Shown here one piece after another: positions 28,009-36,740 of a DNA stretch of 64,000 nucleotides; the stretch's first letter is position 1; every line of letters starts with the position of its first letter. The notes beneath the pieces were generated by a model. The model did not search any database. It had not been told where the DNA came from and was given only the letters and a program-made list of their open reading frames with translations. Source of the stretch: Lachnospiraceae bacterium (GTDB lineage: Bacteria; Bacillota_A; Clostridia; Lachnospirales; Lachnospiraceae); contig JAFUOI010000006.1 of assembly GCA_017482005.1 (NCBI GenBank), forward strand, positions 62,001 to 126,000, read 5' to 3'. A program made the translations under genes and the position numbers.

Positions 28009-28077
28009 ACTTGATTCCTTTCTGTCTTTCATTTTTTTGATTTTAGTCTCTCATTTAAATTACATCTCTTTAACAGA

Positions 28078-29370
28078 TTACTTTGTGTTTTCATATGCAA
28101 TCTCGCCCTTGCAGATTGTCATATCAATCGTACCATAAAATGTCTGTCCGAGGAAAGGAGAATTCGACGAACGCGACACGAAATAATCAAAAGTTACCTG
28201 CTGCTCATCATCAAACACAATAAAATCCGCATCTGCCCCCTCTTCTATCACGCCATATGGCAGATGATACATTTGGGCCGGCGCATAGCTCATACGCTCA
28301 AATAATTGCACAAGTGTCAGATGTCCCGGCTTTACAAGATGCGTTACTGCCAGCGCAAAGGCTGTCTCCAAACCGATAATTCCGCTCGGTGCTTCTGTTA
28401 TCTCACGGGATTTTTCCTCCGCACTGTGAGGTGCATGATCTGTCGCTATAAGATCGATGGTTCCGTCTTTAAGGCCCTCAATCACAGCCTGCCTGTCTGC
28501 TTCTTCTCTCAGCGGCGGATTCATTTTGGCCAGTGTTCCATGCTCTATGGCTGCTTCTTCCGTAAGTGTAAAGTGATGCGGCGTTGCCTCTGCATGAATA
28601 TTACTTTGTGAAAGCTGTGCAGCTTTCTGCTTAGCCTTGCGGACCAGTTCCACACTTTCCTTTGCACTGATATGCTGCACGTTAAAAATCGCACCCGTGG
28701 AAAGGGCAAGCTCCAAATCTCTCTTTACCAGGCTGATCTCTGCCATACGATCGGATCCTCCGATCCCAAAGTACTCCGACGCTTTTCCGCGGTTAATTCC
28801 GTTGTTTTCAATATAAGCCGGATCTTCCTCGTGAAAACTCAATGGTACATCAAGTTTCACCGCCTCTTCCATCGCCTTGCGCACAAGATCTTCCGACATA
28901 ATCGGAATTCCGTCATCCGTAAATCCCACTGCGCCTGTCTTATAAAGTGCAGACATATCCGTCATCTTTTCTCCCTTTAATGACTCCGTTATACTTGCAC
29001 ATGTATGCACATGAATTGCGGTTTTTTCTCCCTTTTCCAGAACATATTTGAGCGTCTCTGTATTGTCAACGGAAGGCTTTGTGTTAGCCATGAGCACCAC
29101 AGCCGTATAACCACCCTTTGCAGCCGCCCCGGCTCCTGTCTCAATATCTTCTTTATAGGTAAATCCCGGATCGCGGAAATGCACATGTACATCCACAAGC
29201 CCCGGACCGATCTTCCGGCCGGCTGCATCAATAATCTGTGCCCCGTCGTAATCCGCAGGATTAATATGCTCTGCAATCTTTTCGATTTTGCCGTCACGGA
29301 TTAAAATATCTCCCTGATACATTATCCCCTTCTTTGGGTCAACAATCATTCCACCCTGAATCAGTTTCAT
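28078..29370 (-). CDS. pyrC: Dihydroorotase
   Basis: A 430-residue amidohydrolase that closes carbamoyl-aspartate to dihydroorotate. The zinc motif DVHVHFRDPG (His62, His64) and the GFTDDGIPIM, HAEATPHHF and ATDHAPHS motifs identify a class I enzyme. The ATG at 29370 follows GAGGAGG; the open frame further upstream overlaps the PrcB-like gene and is not coding. With pyrK and pyrD downstream it gives three consecutive steps of UMP synthesis. No PyrR-type attenuator could be recognised in the 58 bases upstream, so the control must lie elsewhere. Confidence 0.95.
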   Translation of the reverse strand: MKLIQGGMIVDPKKGIMYQGDILIRDGKIEKIAEHINPADYDGAQIIDAAGRKIGPGLVDVHVHFRDPGFTYKEDIETGAGAAAKGGYTAVVLMANTKPSVDNTETLKYVLEKGEKTAIHVHTCASITESLKGEKMTDMSALYKTGAVGFTDDGIPIMSEDLVRKAMEEAVKLDVPLSFHEEDPAYIENNGINRGKASEYFGIGGSDRMAEISLVKRDLELALSTGAIFNVQHISAKESVELVRKAKQKAAQLSQSNIHAEATPHHFTLTEEAAIEHGTLAKMNPPLREEADRQAVIEGLKDGTIDLIATDHAPHSAEEKSREITEAPSGIIGLETAFALAVTHLVKPGHLTLVQLFERMSYAPAQMYHLPYGVIEEGADADFIVFDDEQQVTFDYFVSRSSNSPFLGQTFYGTIDMTICKGEIAYENTK

Positions 29371-29428
29371 GCGGAGTTCCTCCTCGTATATTTTATCTTT
29401 TTTCTGTCTTTTATCATACACCACTTTG

Positions 29429-29845
29429 TCAGTCAAAGACAACTGTCATATCCTGATATTCTGTTTTTATAACAATATAAGGTGTTGTCTCCCGTGCGGT
29501 TTTTAATTCCGCCTGAGAAGGACCAATCAAAGTTGTTGAAAAAAAGATTGCATTTGTTGTACGGTATACATCTTCTACCTGTATACTGTAGCCTCCCGTC
29601 GGACGCGTTCCGTATCCCTGGCATATATAAAGATAATCTCCGTCCTGATACGTCATTTTAAACGACTGTTGTTTCTTTCCGTCAATCAGTACTTTGAGTT
29701 CTTCCGGCAGACGGTCTTCGCTGGTCACGGTATATTCAATATCTGTGATCTTCTGCTCATCCAATTTATCAGTTTTACATCCGGCCAAAAGCAATGTAAG
29801 CATAAGCAAACCGAGTCCCATGAGCTTTGTTGTTTTTTGTCTCAA
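29429..29845 (-). CDS. PrcB-like lipoprotein
   Basis: A 138-residue lipoprotein (LMLTLLLAGC, Cys at 22) with a C-terminal domain resembling the PrcB C-terminal fold: CQGYGTRPTGGYSIQVEDV followed by strands and TTPYIVIKTE. I take the TTG at 29845 as start because GGAG lies seven bases before it and it supplies the basic residues (RQKTTK) a signal peptide needs; the internal ATG at 29821 would leave an uncharged leader. PrcB-type domains accompany secreted proteases in other bacteria, but no protease is next to it. It precedes pyrC by 58 bases, and they may share a transcript. Confidence 0.7.
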   Translation of the reverse strand: MRQKTTKLMGLGLLMLTLLLAGCKTDKLDEQKITDIEYTVTSEDRLPEELKVLIDGKKQQSFKMTYQDGDYLYICQGYGTRPTGGYSIQVEDVYRTTNAIFFSTTLIGPSQAELKTARETTPYIVIKTEYQDMTVVFD

Positions 29846-29931
29846 TTTCGCACTCCATAGAATTATTCTTTATATTGTATGGGACTATTGCGCAAACTAT
29901 GACGGAGAGTGGGCCGAGCGCTGAAAAGAAG

Positions 29932-29960
29932 TTGTTATTTTCCTGTATTTGAGATATAAT
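29932..29960 (+). promoter_or_regulatory. SigmaA-type promoter for plsC
   Basis: TTGTTA (29932-29937), a 17-base spacer and TATAAT (29955-29960), 36 bases upstream of the plsC start. Confidence 0.75.
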
Positions 29961-29995
29961 ATGTTCTGTTTATATGTATAGAAAGGGTGAATTTC

Positions 29996-30730
29996 ATGTT
30001 ACGTTTTTTGATCATCATTACTTTTTTGATCACTTTTCTCATTCTTACGATTCCGGTCATGATTGTGGAATGGATTATCAATAAGTTTAATCCGCGGCTG
30101 CGGCGCAAAACTTCAAATGCTATTGTCAAATGGGGACTGAGTTTCTGTTTATTTCTTGCAGGAACTAAAGTTACAACAATCGGTCTTGAAAACATTCCGA
30201 AAGATCAAGCGGTACTTTATGTGGGCAATCACAGAAGTTACTTTGATATTCTTCTTCTCGCCAAGTACGTTCCGGGACCGCTCAGTTTCCTTGCCAAGAA
30301 AGAGATGCTCCGCTACCCGCTGCTATGTCATTGGATGATGCTCATCGACAGCACCTTTATCGACCGCAGTGATATCAAACAGGGACTTAAAGTTATTTTA
30401 AAGAATATCGAACTTCTCAAAGAGGGGGTTTCCGTTTCCGTATTTCCGGAAGGAACACGCAACAAGACAGAGGATATCCTTCTTCCGTTCCACGACGGAA
30501 GCTTTAAAATGGCAGAGAAATCCAAATGTCCGATTGTCATTGTCACCTATAACAATACAAGAAATATTTTTGAAGCACATATGCCACGGGTAGAAAAACA
30601 GCATATCATCATGGAGTTTTCAAAACCATTTTATATGGCAGATCTCTCTCCGGAAGACAGACGTCATATCGGCAAATATGTCGGCAACATTCTGATTGAA
30701 ACTCATGAAAAAAATAAGGAATTGGTTTAG
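29996..30730 (+). CDS. plsC: 1-acyl-sn-glycerol-3-phosphate acyltransferase
   Basis: A 244-residue membrane acyltransferase that makes phosphatidate from lysophosphatidate. It has an N-terminal membrane helix (1-25), the catalytic NHRSYFD (HX4D) motif, the substrate-binding FPEGTRNK motif and a CPIVIVTYNN strand. The ATG at 29996 has AAAGGG eight bases upstream; a GTG at 29987 sits inside that site. It has its own sigmaA promoter and ends within the shared terminator with murF. Confidence 0.93.
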   Translation: MLRFLIIITFLITFLILTIPVMIVEWIINKFNPRLRRKTSNAIVKWGLSFCLFLAGTKVTTIGLENIPKDQAVLYVGNHRSYFDILLLAKYVPGPLSFLAKKEMLRYPLLCHWMMLIDSTFIDRSDIKQGLKVILKNIELLKEGVSVSVFPEGTRNKTEDILLPFHDGSFKMAEKSKCPIVIVTYNNTRNIFEAHMPRVEKQHIIMEFSKPFYMADLSPEDRRHIGKYVGNILIETHEKNKELV

Positions 30731-30751
30731 CATTCACTAAACCAATTCCTT
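30716..30751. terminator. Bidirectional terminator built from two stop regions
   Basis: A 15-base perfect stem (AAGGAATTGGTTTAG and its complement) with loop CATTCA. The left arm encodes the last codons of plsC and the right arm, on the other strand, the last codons of murF; both read Lys-Glu-Leu-Val-stop. T-rich sequence follows in both directions. Confidence 0.85.
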
Positions 30752-32113
30752 TATTAATGTCTCAAAATGCATTCCGTGTGATGCCTTGATCAGAATCGTA
30801 TCCCCCTTCTGCAGTACGGAATCTTTCTCTGATAAAAACGCCTCTTTTGTCCCGTAATAACGCAGTACAAAATCTTCTCCGTCAGCATCGGATCCGCCCC
30901 GTGAATTTTTTGCTCCCTCATAAATATGTCGGGCATTTTCACCGATACAGATAAGCACATCGATTCCGGTTGCCTTCGCATAACTACCAACTTCTGCGTG
31001 AAGAGCATCCGAGTTATCTCCCAATTCAAACATATCACCGAGAACAGCCACCCGTCTGCCTTCCGTCTCGGAAAGCGCATCCAGTGTCGCCTTCATGGAA
31101 ACCGGATTTGCATTGTAACTCTCGTCGATAAGTGTATATATCCCGCTCTCCGTCACTTCTCCTCTTCCCGCCAAAGCAGTTACACTCCGGATTCCTTTTT
31201 CCATCTCCTGTCCGGAAAGTCCGAGCAGCTTTGCCACACAGACGGCTGCCATTGCATTTTTGACCTGATGCACACCCGGCAGACGGATATCCGCATGAAT
31301 CTCCATATCATCTTTGTGTATTATACATGTCGTTCCAAGTAAGCCTCTGCTAACTACATTCTCTGCATAACATTCATCGGTTCCGAAAAAGCATGTTTTC
31401 TTTCCGTTGACTTCCTTCACTGTTATGAGTTTGTCATCCTGACCGTTCAGTACGACATCACCTTCACCCGAAAGTCCTTCGAAAATTTCTGTTTTTGCTT
31501 TCAAAACACCGTCTCTGTCACCGAGATTTTCAAGATGACATTCCCCGATGTTGGTTATCACGCATATATCCGGTCTTACCATGGCCGTCAAACGGCTCAT
31601 TTCACCGAAATCACTGATACCCATTTCTACAACTGCCACTTCATGTTCGTCGCGGATGCGGAACAATGTCAGCGGAACTCCCACTTCATTATTAAAATTT
31701 CCTGCAGTTTTAAGCACATTGTATTTTGCCGAAAGAACCCCTGCAATCATCTCTTTTGTACTGGTTTTTCCGACACTTCCGGTAATACCTACAATCTTAC
31801 AGGAAAGGCGGCTGCGATAAAACGCCGCAATCTCTTTGATTGCCTGAAACGTATCCGGGACAAGAATATAAGGACAATCTGTTTCCGGCACTTTTTCCAC
31901 CAAAACACAAAGAGCACCTTTTTCCATTACCTGGCCGACAAAGGAATGACCATCCACCCGCTCTCCAACGGTAGCAACAAAAAGCCATCCCGGCTCAATC
32001 AGTCTTGAGTCAATTGCGATTCCGCAGACACTCTCCTGTTTTTTTGCCTCCGGTCCGTGGTACTGACCGTGACACGCCTTTGCAATATTTTCCAAAGTCA
32101 TATCTTTCATCAT
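30737..32113 (-). CDS. murF: UDP-MurNAc-tripeptide--D-alanyl-D-alanine ligase
   Basis: A 458-residue ATP-dependent ligase adding D-Ala-D-Ala to the UDP-MurNAc tripeptide. The ATP loop GITGSVGKTSTKEMI, the AGNFNNEVGVPLTL substrate segment, NIGECHLENLG, and the DESYNANPVSMKATL and GDMFELG motifs are intact. It follows ddl after 18 bases, which is a direct substrate link: Ddl makes the dipeptide that MurF uses. A GGTGAT site precedes the ATG pair at its start. Confidence 0.96.
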   Translation of the reverse strand: MMKDMTLENIAKACHGQYHGPEAKKQESVCGIAIDSRLIEPGWLFVATVGERVDGHSFVGQVMEKGALCVLVEKVPETDCPYILVPDTFQAIKEIAAFYRSRLSCKIVGITGSVGKTSTKEMIAGVLSAKYNVLKTAGNFNNEVGVPLTLFRIRDEHEVAVVEMGISDFGEMSRLTAMVRPDICVITNIGECHLENLGDRDGVLKAKTEIFEGLSGEGDVVLNGQDDKLITVKEVNGKKTCFFGTDECYAENVVSRGLLGTTCIIHKDDMEIHADIRLPGVHQVKNAMAAVCVAKLLGLSGQEMEKGIRSVTALAGRGEVTESGIYTLIDESYNANPVSMKATLDALSETEGRRVAVLGDMFELGDNSDALHAEVGSYAKATGIDVLICIGENARHIYEGAKNSRGGSDADGEDFVLRYYGTKEAFLSEKDSVLQKGDTILIKASHGMHFETLIKELV

Positions 32114-32131
32114 TATTTATCACCGTTTCAA

Positions 32132-33160
32132 TTATTTATATTTACGAAGGGATACTTCAATCAGCCACTCACAAAGCCTGTTGAAATCATATCCCATTTC
32201 CGCAGCTTCCTGCGGAAGGAGCGATGTCGGCGTCATTCCCGGAAGTGTATTGGCCTCCAGGCAGAACATATCGCCGTTTTCATCCATCATGAAATCGATA
32301 CGGGCATAGGACTCAATATGAAGCGCATCAAATACCTGCTGCGCATAGTCCTGCATTTTCCTTGTAAGTTCTTCGGATATCTGTGCCGGACATGTCTCAA
32401 TAGTACTTCCTGCCTGATATTTGTTTTTGTAATCATAAAATCCTTCAATCGGTGCAATCTCAATAATCGGAAGTGCCTTACCTTCAATAACACCGACAGA
32501 AAATTCTCTTCCTTTTATGTACTGCTCCACAATGACCTGTGAATCATAGGTCTGAGCTTTTTGAATTGCATCTGCGCACTCCGCAGCATTGTTTACCATA
32601 TACACGCCGACACTTGAACCGCCGTTGCATGCTTTTACAACCGCCGGATAAATCACATCATCCGGAAGCGGATCCCCTGTCTTTAATGTATACCCCTGAG
32701 GTGTCGGAATTCCCGATCCCGCAAAAATCTGTTTGGACAAGCCTTTGTCCATGGAAACTGCTGCCCCTAAAGGTCCTGTGCCTGTATATTTGATTCCTTC
32801 AAGGTCTAGCGCTGCCTGAACTCTTCCGTCCTCACCATTCTCACCGTGAAGACCCATAAACACAATATCTGCCTGATGACAGATGTCCATTACGTTCGGT
32901 CCGAAAAATCCTATGCCGCCACGTTTTTGTTTAATCGCCTCGATATCCGGATTTGACTGACCGATATCTTCGACAGCCTCTGCCCAGTCTTTTTCTACCG
33001 TGAAAACATCACTGTCGTCCGCATTATCATATCCCATAAACACATCAAGCAAAATTACCTGATGTCCGTTTTCCTTCAGTGCACGGTATACCATCTTTCC
33101 CGTAATCAGGGATACATCTCTCTCTGTACTTGTTCCCCCTGCCAAAACTACTATTTTCAT
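32132..33160 (-). CDS. ddl: D-alanine--D-alanine ligase
   Basis: A 342-residue ATP-grasp ligase joining two D-Ala residues. Visible motifs: N-terminal VVLAGGTSTERDVSL, ALDLEGIKYTGTGPLGAAVSMDK, the ATP loop KACNGGSSVGVYMV and the metal site RIDFMMDENGDMFCLEANTLPGM. Its ATG overlaps the stop of the upstream GH9-like lipoprotein (ATGA). The dipeptide feeds MurF encoded next. Confidence 0.96.
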   Translation of the reverse strand: MKIVVLAGGTSTERDVSLITGKMVYRALKENGHQVILLDVFMGYDNADDSDVFTVEKDWAEAVEDIGQSNPDIEAIKQKRGGIGFFGPNVMDICHQADIVFMGLHGENGEDGRVQAALDLEGIKYTGTGPLGAAVSMDKGLSKQIFAGSGIPTPQGYTLKTGDPLPDDVIYPAVVKACNGGSSVGVYMVNNAAECADAIQKAQTYDSQVIVEQYIKGREFSVGVIEGKALPIIEIAPIEGFYDYKNKYQAGSTIETCPAQISEELTRKMQDYAQQVFDALHIESYARIDFMMDENGDMFCLEANTLPGMTPTSLLPQEAAEMGYDFNRLCEWLIEVSLRKYK

Positions 33161-34578
33161 TCTGCATCCTCACTTTCTGCAAGATTTCCGAGAATTAAAA
33201 GCAAAGTCGATTTCTGTCTGTGTGATAGATCAATTCCCTCCATATTGTGAAACATGGAATGAATCTGCTCCTTACACACATTTCTATACTCAAAGCTGAC
33301 AATAATATAATCCGCAATAGCAAGCCATACGGAATTTTCCAGAGAATCCCCTTTCCCTGCAATCCTTCCGAATATACTCTGCGGTGAAGCATTCAGATAT
33401 CCTCCGCACAGATCCATCATCTCCGCCATCTGTTTATCGCAGATTGTCATATCTGCCCCTTTCAAAGAAGTCATGTAAAACAAGTTGCCCCACAGCTTTG
33501 CATTACAAAGAAAACCTCTGTCTTTTGTCAGCATTGTATAACCGGGTTTCACCACAGCCTCATCCTGTCTGTAAGCCTCTTTGATAACTGCATGGTATGT
33601 ATAGTTTCCGACCGCACGAAACAGGGAAGCTGCTGCCATATACTGCAAATCACCGGTCAATTTAAATCGGGCTGCATTCTGATAAGCTTTCTGTGCCTGT
33701 GTCAGACTTTTGGCTGCCAATGTCGCATTGTAAGGCTGGAATACCACATATCCTGCTGCCATCGACGATGCAAACATATAATCTTCCTTCACAATACGCT
33801 GCTCAATATCTCCGGGCTTTGCATAATCATATCGCACTCCCTGCTCACGCACCTGAGCATCTCTGTCCGCAAGCACCTGCTCACGCATATCCGACATCCA
33901 CTGCAAATGTTCTTCCAACTTCTTTTCAAACTCTTCACCGAAAGATTCCGGATAAAGTTGGTAAGCCGTTGCTAACTTCTGGAAACTGTAATAAATCTCC
34001 ATTCTGTCCCCGGCACTTTTTATTTCACCGTAATATTCATCCGGTGTCACATCCAGAAACTCTTTTTTTAATTCATCGTACTGTGTGTGATATCTGTTCT
34101 CATCAATTCGGAATGTATAGGATTGACCGATAACCGCCGTCTGTATGTAATATACGCCGGGCTCCGTGATTTGTGAAAAATCTCCTTTATATACAGATTT
34201 TCCTTCCGATTTTTTATTGCTCATCTTATGCATTTTTCCGGTAAAAATGCGCTTATTTGTCGCACTCTCCAATACATAAAAAGACTCGGAAAGATTATCT
34301 CCCACGAAGTAGGCATATTTTTTATCTTCCGGTGCATATCCCATTAAATCGACAAATATATTTGAATTAACCTGAGGTCTCGCAAAATTCTGTTCGTATT
34401 CTTCTTCACCGACAAAGCCCTCGCGCTGTTCCATCTCTACTTCGTAGGCGCTTTGCACAGTCTCATCCCGGAGTGCTTCCGGATCTGTATTCCCGCTTCC
34501 CTGACAACCTTGCAAAAAAGCAATGCAGAACATGCAAAACAACAGGACATTTTTCTTATTCTGTTTTCTCTTTCGCAT
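33157..34578 (-). CDS. Lipoprotein with cellulase N-terminal Ig-like domain and degenerate GH9-like domain
   Basis: A 473-residue lipoprotein (signal MRKRKQNKKNVLLFCMFCIA, then FLQGC with Cys at 25). Residues about 70-158 form a CelD_N-like Ig domain (VNSNIFVDLMGYAPEDKKYA, YKGDFSQITEPGVYYIQ). The rest has the helical repeat pattern of a GH9 (alpha/alpha)6 barrel; the catalytic DAGD is read here as SAGD (188-191), so one of the two key aspartates is missing. The C-terminal acid is not clear. It may bind rather than cut polysaccharide. Start at 34578: the GGAGG lies 12 bases upstream, and the ATG at 34599 is almost leaderless. The ATGA overlap with ddl shows coupling to cell-wall synthesis. Confidence 0.65.
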   Translation of the reverse strand: MRKRKQNKKNVLLFCMFCIAFLQGCQGSGNTDPEALRDETVQSAYEVEMEQREGFVGEEEYEQNFARPQVNSNIFVDLMGYAPEDKKYAYFVGDNLSESFYVLESATNKRIFTGKMHKMSNKKSEGKSVYKGDFSQITEPGVYYIQTAVIGQSYTFRIDENRYHTQYDELKKEFLDVTPDEYYGEIKSAGDRMEIYYSFQKLATAYQLYPESFGEEFEKKLEEHLQWMSDMREQVLADRDAQVREQGVRYDYAKPGDIEQRIVKEDYMFASSMAAGYVVFQPYNATLAAKSLTQAQKAYQNAARFKLTGDLQYMAAASLFRAVGNYTYHAVIKEAYRQDEAVVKPGYTMLTKDRGFLCNAKLWGNLFYMTSLKGADMTICDKQMAEMMDLCGGYLNASPQSIFGRIAGKGDSLENSVWLAIADYIIVSFEYRNVCKEQIHSMFHNMEGIDLSHRQKSTLLLILGNLAESEDAE

Positions 34579-34607
34579 TCTTAAAAATAACCTCCGCATA
34601 CCCTTGT

Positions 34608-34636
34608 ATTATACTCCACGAGCCCTGGCAGGTAAA
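34608..34636 (-). promoter_or_regulatory. SigmaA-type promoter for the GH9-like/ddl/murF operon
   Basis: On the minus strand TTTACC (34636-34631), a 17-base spacer and TATAAT (34613-34608). The predicted transcript starts about seven bases downstream, so an ATG at 34599 would be nearly leaderless; this supports the 34578 start. Confidence 0.7.
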
Positions 34637-34639
34637 GAG

Positions 34640-35818
34640 TTAAAGATACATTTCCCCATCACGGAAAACGATTTCTCCGTCGATCATTGTAAAAAGAACT
34701 TTTGAAAATATATCAAAGGGATGCCCTTTAAAAAGAACAAGATCTGCCAGTTTATCTTTTTTTATACTTCCCACTTGATGATCCATACGACAGATGCGCG
34801 CAGCAGATATCGTAAGTGCTTTTAATCCGCTCTCCAAAGGCAAACCTTCTTTTACGGCGAGGGCCGCGCAAAGAGGCAGTGACTGTATGAGGGATACCGG
34901 ATGGTCTGTCGTAACTGCAACCGTCACGCCGTTTTTTTCAAGTTCTCCCGCTGTCTTAAACGCCATATTCTGCACCTCAATCTTATTCCTGCTGGCAAGA
35001 TCGGGACCTATGACAGCAGGAAATCCCGCATCTTTTATCTGCGGTGCAATCAGGTGTCCCTCACTACAGTGATCAAGTGTAATTTCAAGACCGAACTCCT
35101 TCGCTATCCGTATGGCCGTCAGAATATCATCCGCCCTATGGGCGTGGACTTTAAGGGGAATTTTCCCCGAAAATACATCCCGGTAACAGCCGTAACGAAA
35201 TTCATCCGAAATGTTTTCTTCCTTTCCCGGCTCAGGTGTGTGAGGATATTTTGTCACATAATTTCTTGCATGCAGTAATTCTTCCCGGAGCATGGACGCG
35301 ATTGCCATCCTGGTGTAAGGACTCTTATCCGACATTCCGTAATTCATTTTCGGATTTTCTCCAAAAGCTACCTTCATGGCAGCCGGGGCTAACCGTACCA
35401 TGTCGTCAATACATCTCCCGTGCGTCTTTACAAATGCAAACTGGCCACCCACCACGTTGGAACTTCCCGGCCCGACCATGGCAGATGTAATCCCCGCTGC
35501 CACTGCATTATGAAATGCCGCATCCATCGGATTAATGGCATCAACAGCACGCAGATAGGGCGTCAGGGGATTGACACATTCGTTGCAGTCATCCCCTTCC
35601 CTGCCCTTTTTTTCCTCGGTAATTCCCATATGACAGTGCGGCTCAATAAATCCGGGAAACAACTTATTCCCCCGGGCATCAATGACTCTTGCCTGCGGTG
35701 GAATTTCGAGATTTTCCCCTACATCACGGATAACACTTCCATCCACAAGAACCGTTCCTTTTTTTATAATTCCAATCTCCTCCATAGTGAAGATCATGGC
35801 ATTTACAATTGCTATCAT
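34640..35818 (-). CDS. Amidohydrolase-family protein (imidazolonepropionase-like)
   Basis: A 392-residue metal-dependent hydrolase of the amidohydrolase superfamily. The N-terminal PGFIEPHCHMG provides the first metal histidines, VHAHRADD and TLDHCSEGH supply the next, and TTDHPVS the metal aspartate. This layout is close to imidazolonepropionase and related uncharacterised clostridial amidohydrolases, but histidine-degradation partners are absent here and the substrate is not predictable. It follows the SpoIIQ-like gene by nine bases with GTAGGAG upstream, so it is probably in the spoIID transcript. Confidence 0.85.
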   Translation of the reverse strand: MIAIVNAMIFTMEEIGIIKKGTVLVDGSVIRDVGENLEIPPQARVIDARGNKLFPGFIEPHCHMGITEEKKGREGDDCNECVNPLTPYLRAVDAINPMDAAFHNAVAAGITSAMVGPGSSNVVGGQFAFVKTHGRCIDDMVRLAPAAMKVAFGENPKMNYGMSDKSPYTRMAIASMLREELLHARNYVTKYPHTPEPGKEENISDEFRYGCYRDVFSGKIPLKVHAHRADDILTAIRIAKEFGLEITLDHCSEGHLIAPQIKDAGFPAVIGPDLASRNKIEVQNMAFKTAGELEKNGVTVAVTTDHPVSLIQSLPLCAALAVKEGLPLESGLKALTISAARICRMDHQVGSIKKDKLADLVLFKGHPFDIFSKVLFTMIDGEIVFRDGEMYL

Positions 35819-35827
35819 ATTCTGCTC

Positions 35828-36700
35828 CTACTGCAAAAGACTGAGTGGGTCTACCGGCTGTCCGTCCTTCGTAATCATGAAATAAACATGGTCACCTTCC
35901 ACGGAATAATACTTTGTTGTTTTTGCAACATTTCCGATAACCTGACCACGTGATACGACTGTCCCTTCCTGCACCTTTAATGATTCAAGTTGCCCATAGG
36001 TAACTTCATAGCCATTTCCGAGATTCATTACGACATAATTTCCCAGCTGCGGAGATTCATCTATCTTTACAACCTGTCCACGTGCAACCGCGCTCACATT
36101 GTCCCCCTGCTCTGCACCGATCAGAATCGCAGGATTATATTTGTACTGCATAAGCGTCTCAAAATAGACTGCACTGTCCATGCTGTAATTCAAAATAACA
36201 TTTCCTGACAGTGGCCATCCCATACCATCTTCTTCGGAGAACGAAAGATCGGATATCTGTGTTACAACGGAAGAAGACGAAACTTCTTTGTCTCCGGACT
36301 CGTTTATGCCGTTCTCTTCTTTGCCTTCCGGTTCCGCACCGGTTTCCGGCTCACTTACAACATTATTTGCAGAATCATTTTGCGGTTTCTCATCTTTTAC
36401 TCCGGATGTTGTTGATTCATTATTTCCTGTTCCGGACGACGGATTCTCCTGCGGATATTCGTTCACCACATCCTGACCGCTCACGCGTGCAAGAGAAGCA
36501 CCGCTCGAATATTCCGGATCATTTAAAATACTGTTTCCCGTGTCCGGACTTCCGTTCAACTGTGTCAGATCAATTTTATAATCCGTTGCCGTGTTCATTG
36601 TCTGATTGACATAGACTGCTGTTGCAATACACCCGGTAATCACTACTGCCGTGGAGAAAATCAGGCTTTTCTTTTGCTTGTTGTTATTATTTTTTCGCAT
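35828..36700 (-). CDS. spoIIQ: SpoIIQ-like engulfment protein with degenerate M23 (LytM) domain
   Basis: A 290-residue protein: cytoplasmic basic tail, one TM helix (12-31), a long Ser/Glu/Asn-rich linker (about 50-155) and a C-terminal M23 domain (160-288: GWPLSGNVILNYS, AEQGDNVSAVARGQVVKI, GTVVSRGQVIG). The metal ligands expected in active LytM enzymes are mostly gone: the HxxxD position reads NPAIL (189-193) and HxH reads HVY (271-273), so only His271 remains. In SpoIIQ of Bacillus this domain binds SpoIIIAH rather than cutting peptide bonds. AGGTG precedes the ATG at 36700. It lies 40 bases after spoIID, the usual clostridial order. Confidence 0.8.
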   Translation of the reverse strand: MRKNNNNKQKKSLIFSTAVVITGCIATAVYVNQTMNTATDYKIDLTQLNGSPDTGNSILNDPEYSSGASLARVSGQDVVNEYPQENPSSGTGNNESTTSGVKDEKPQNDSANNVVSEPETGAEPEGKEENGINESGDKEVSSSSVVTQISDLSFSEEDGMGWPLSGNVILNYSMDSAVYFETLMQYKYNPAILIGAEQGDNVSAVARGQVVKIDESPQLGNYVVMNLGNGYEVTYGQLESLKVQEGTVVSRGQVIGNVAKTTKYYSVEGDHVYFMITKDGQPVDPLSLLQ

Positions 36701-36740
36701 ATTTATCACCTCGGTGATAGTGTTTCCCATTTTTTCTACT

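Noticed and set aside
29371..29428. PyrR attenuator upstream of pyrC
   Set aside because: The spacer is 58 bases without the anti-antiterminator pattern or PyrR-binding loop.
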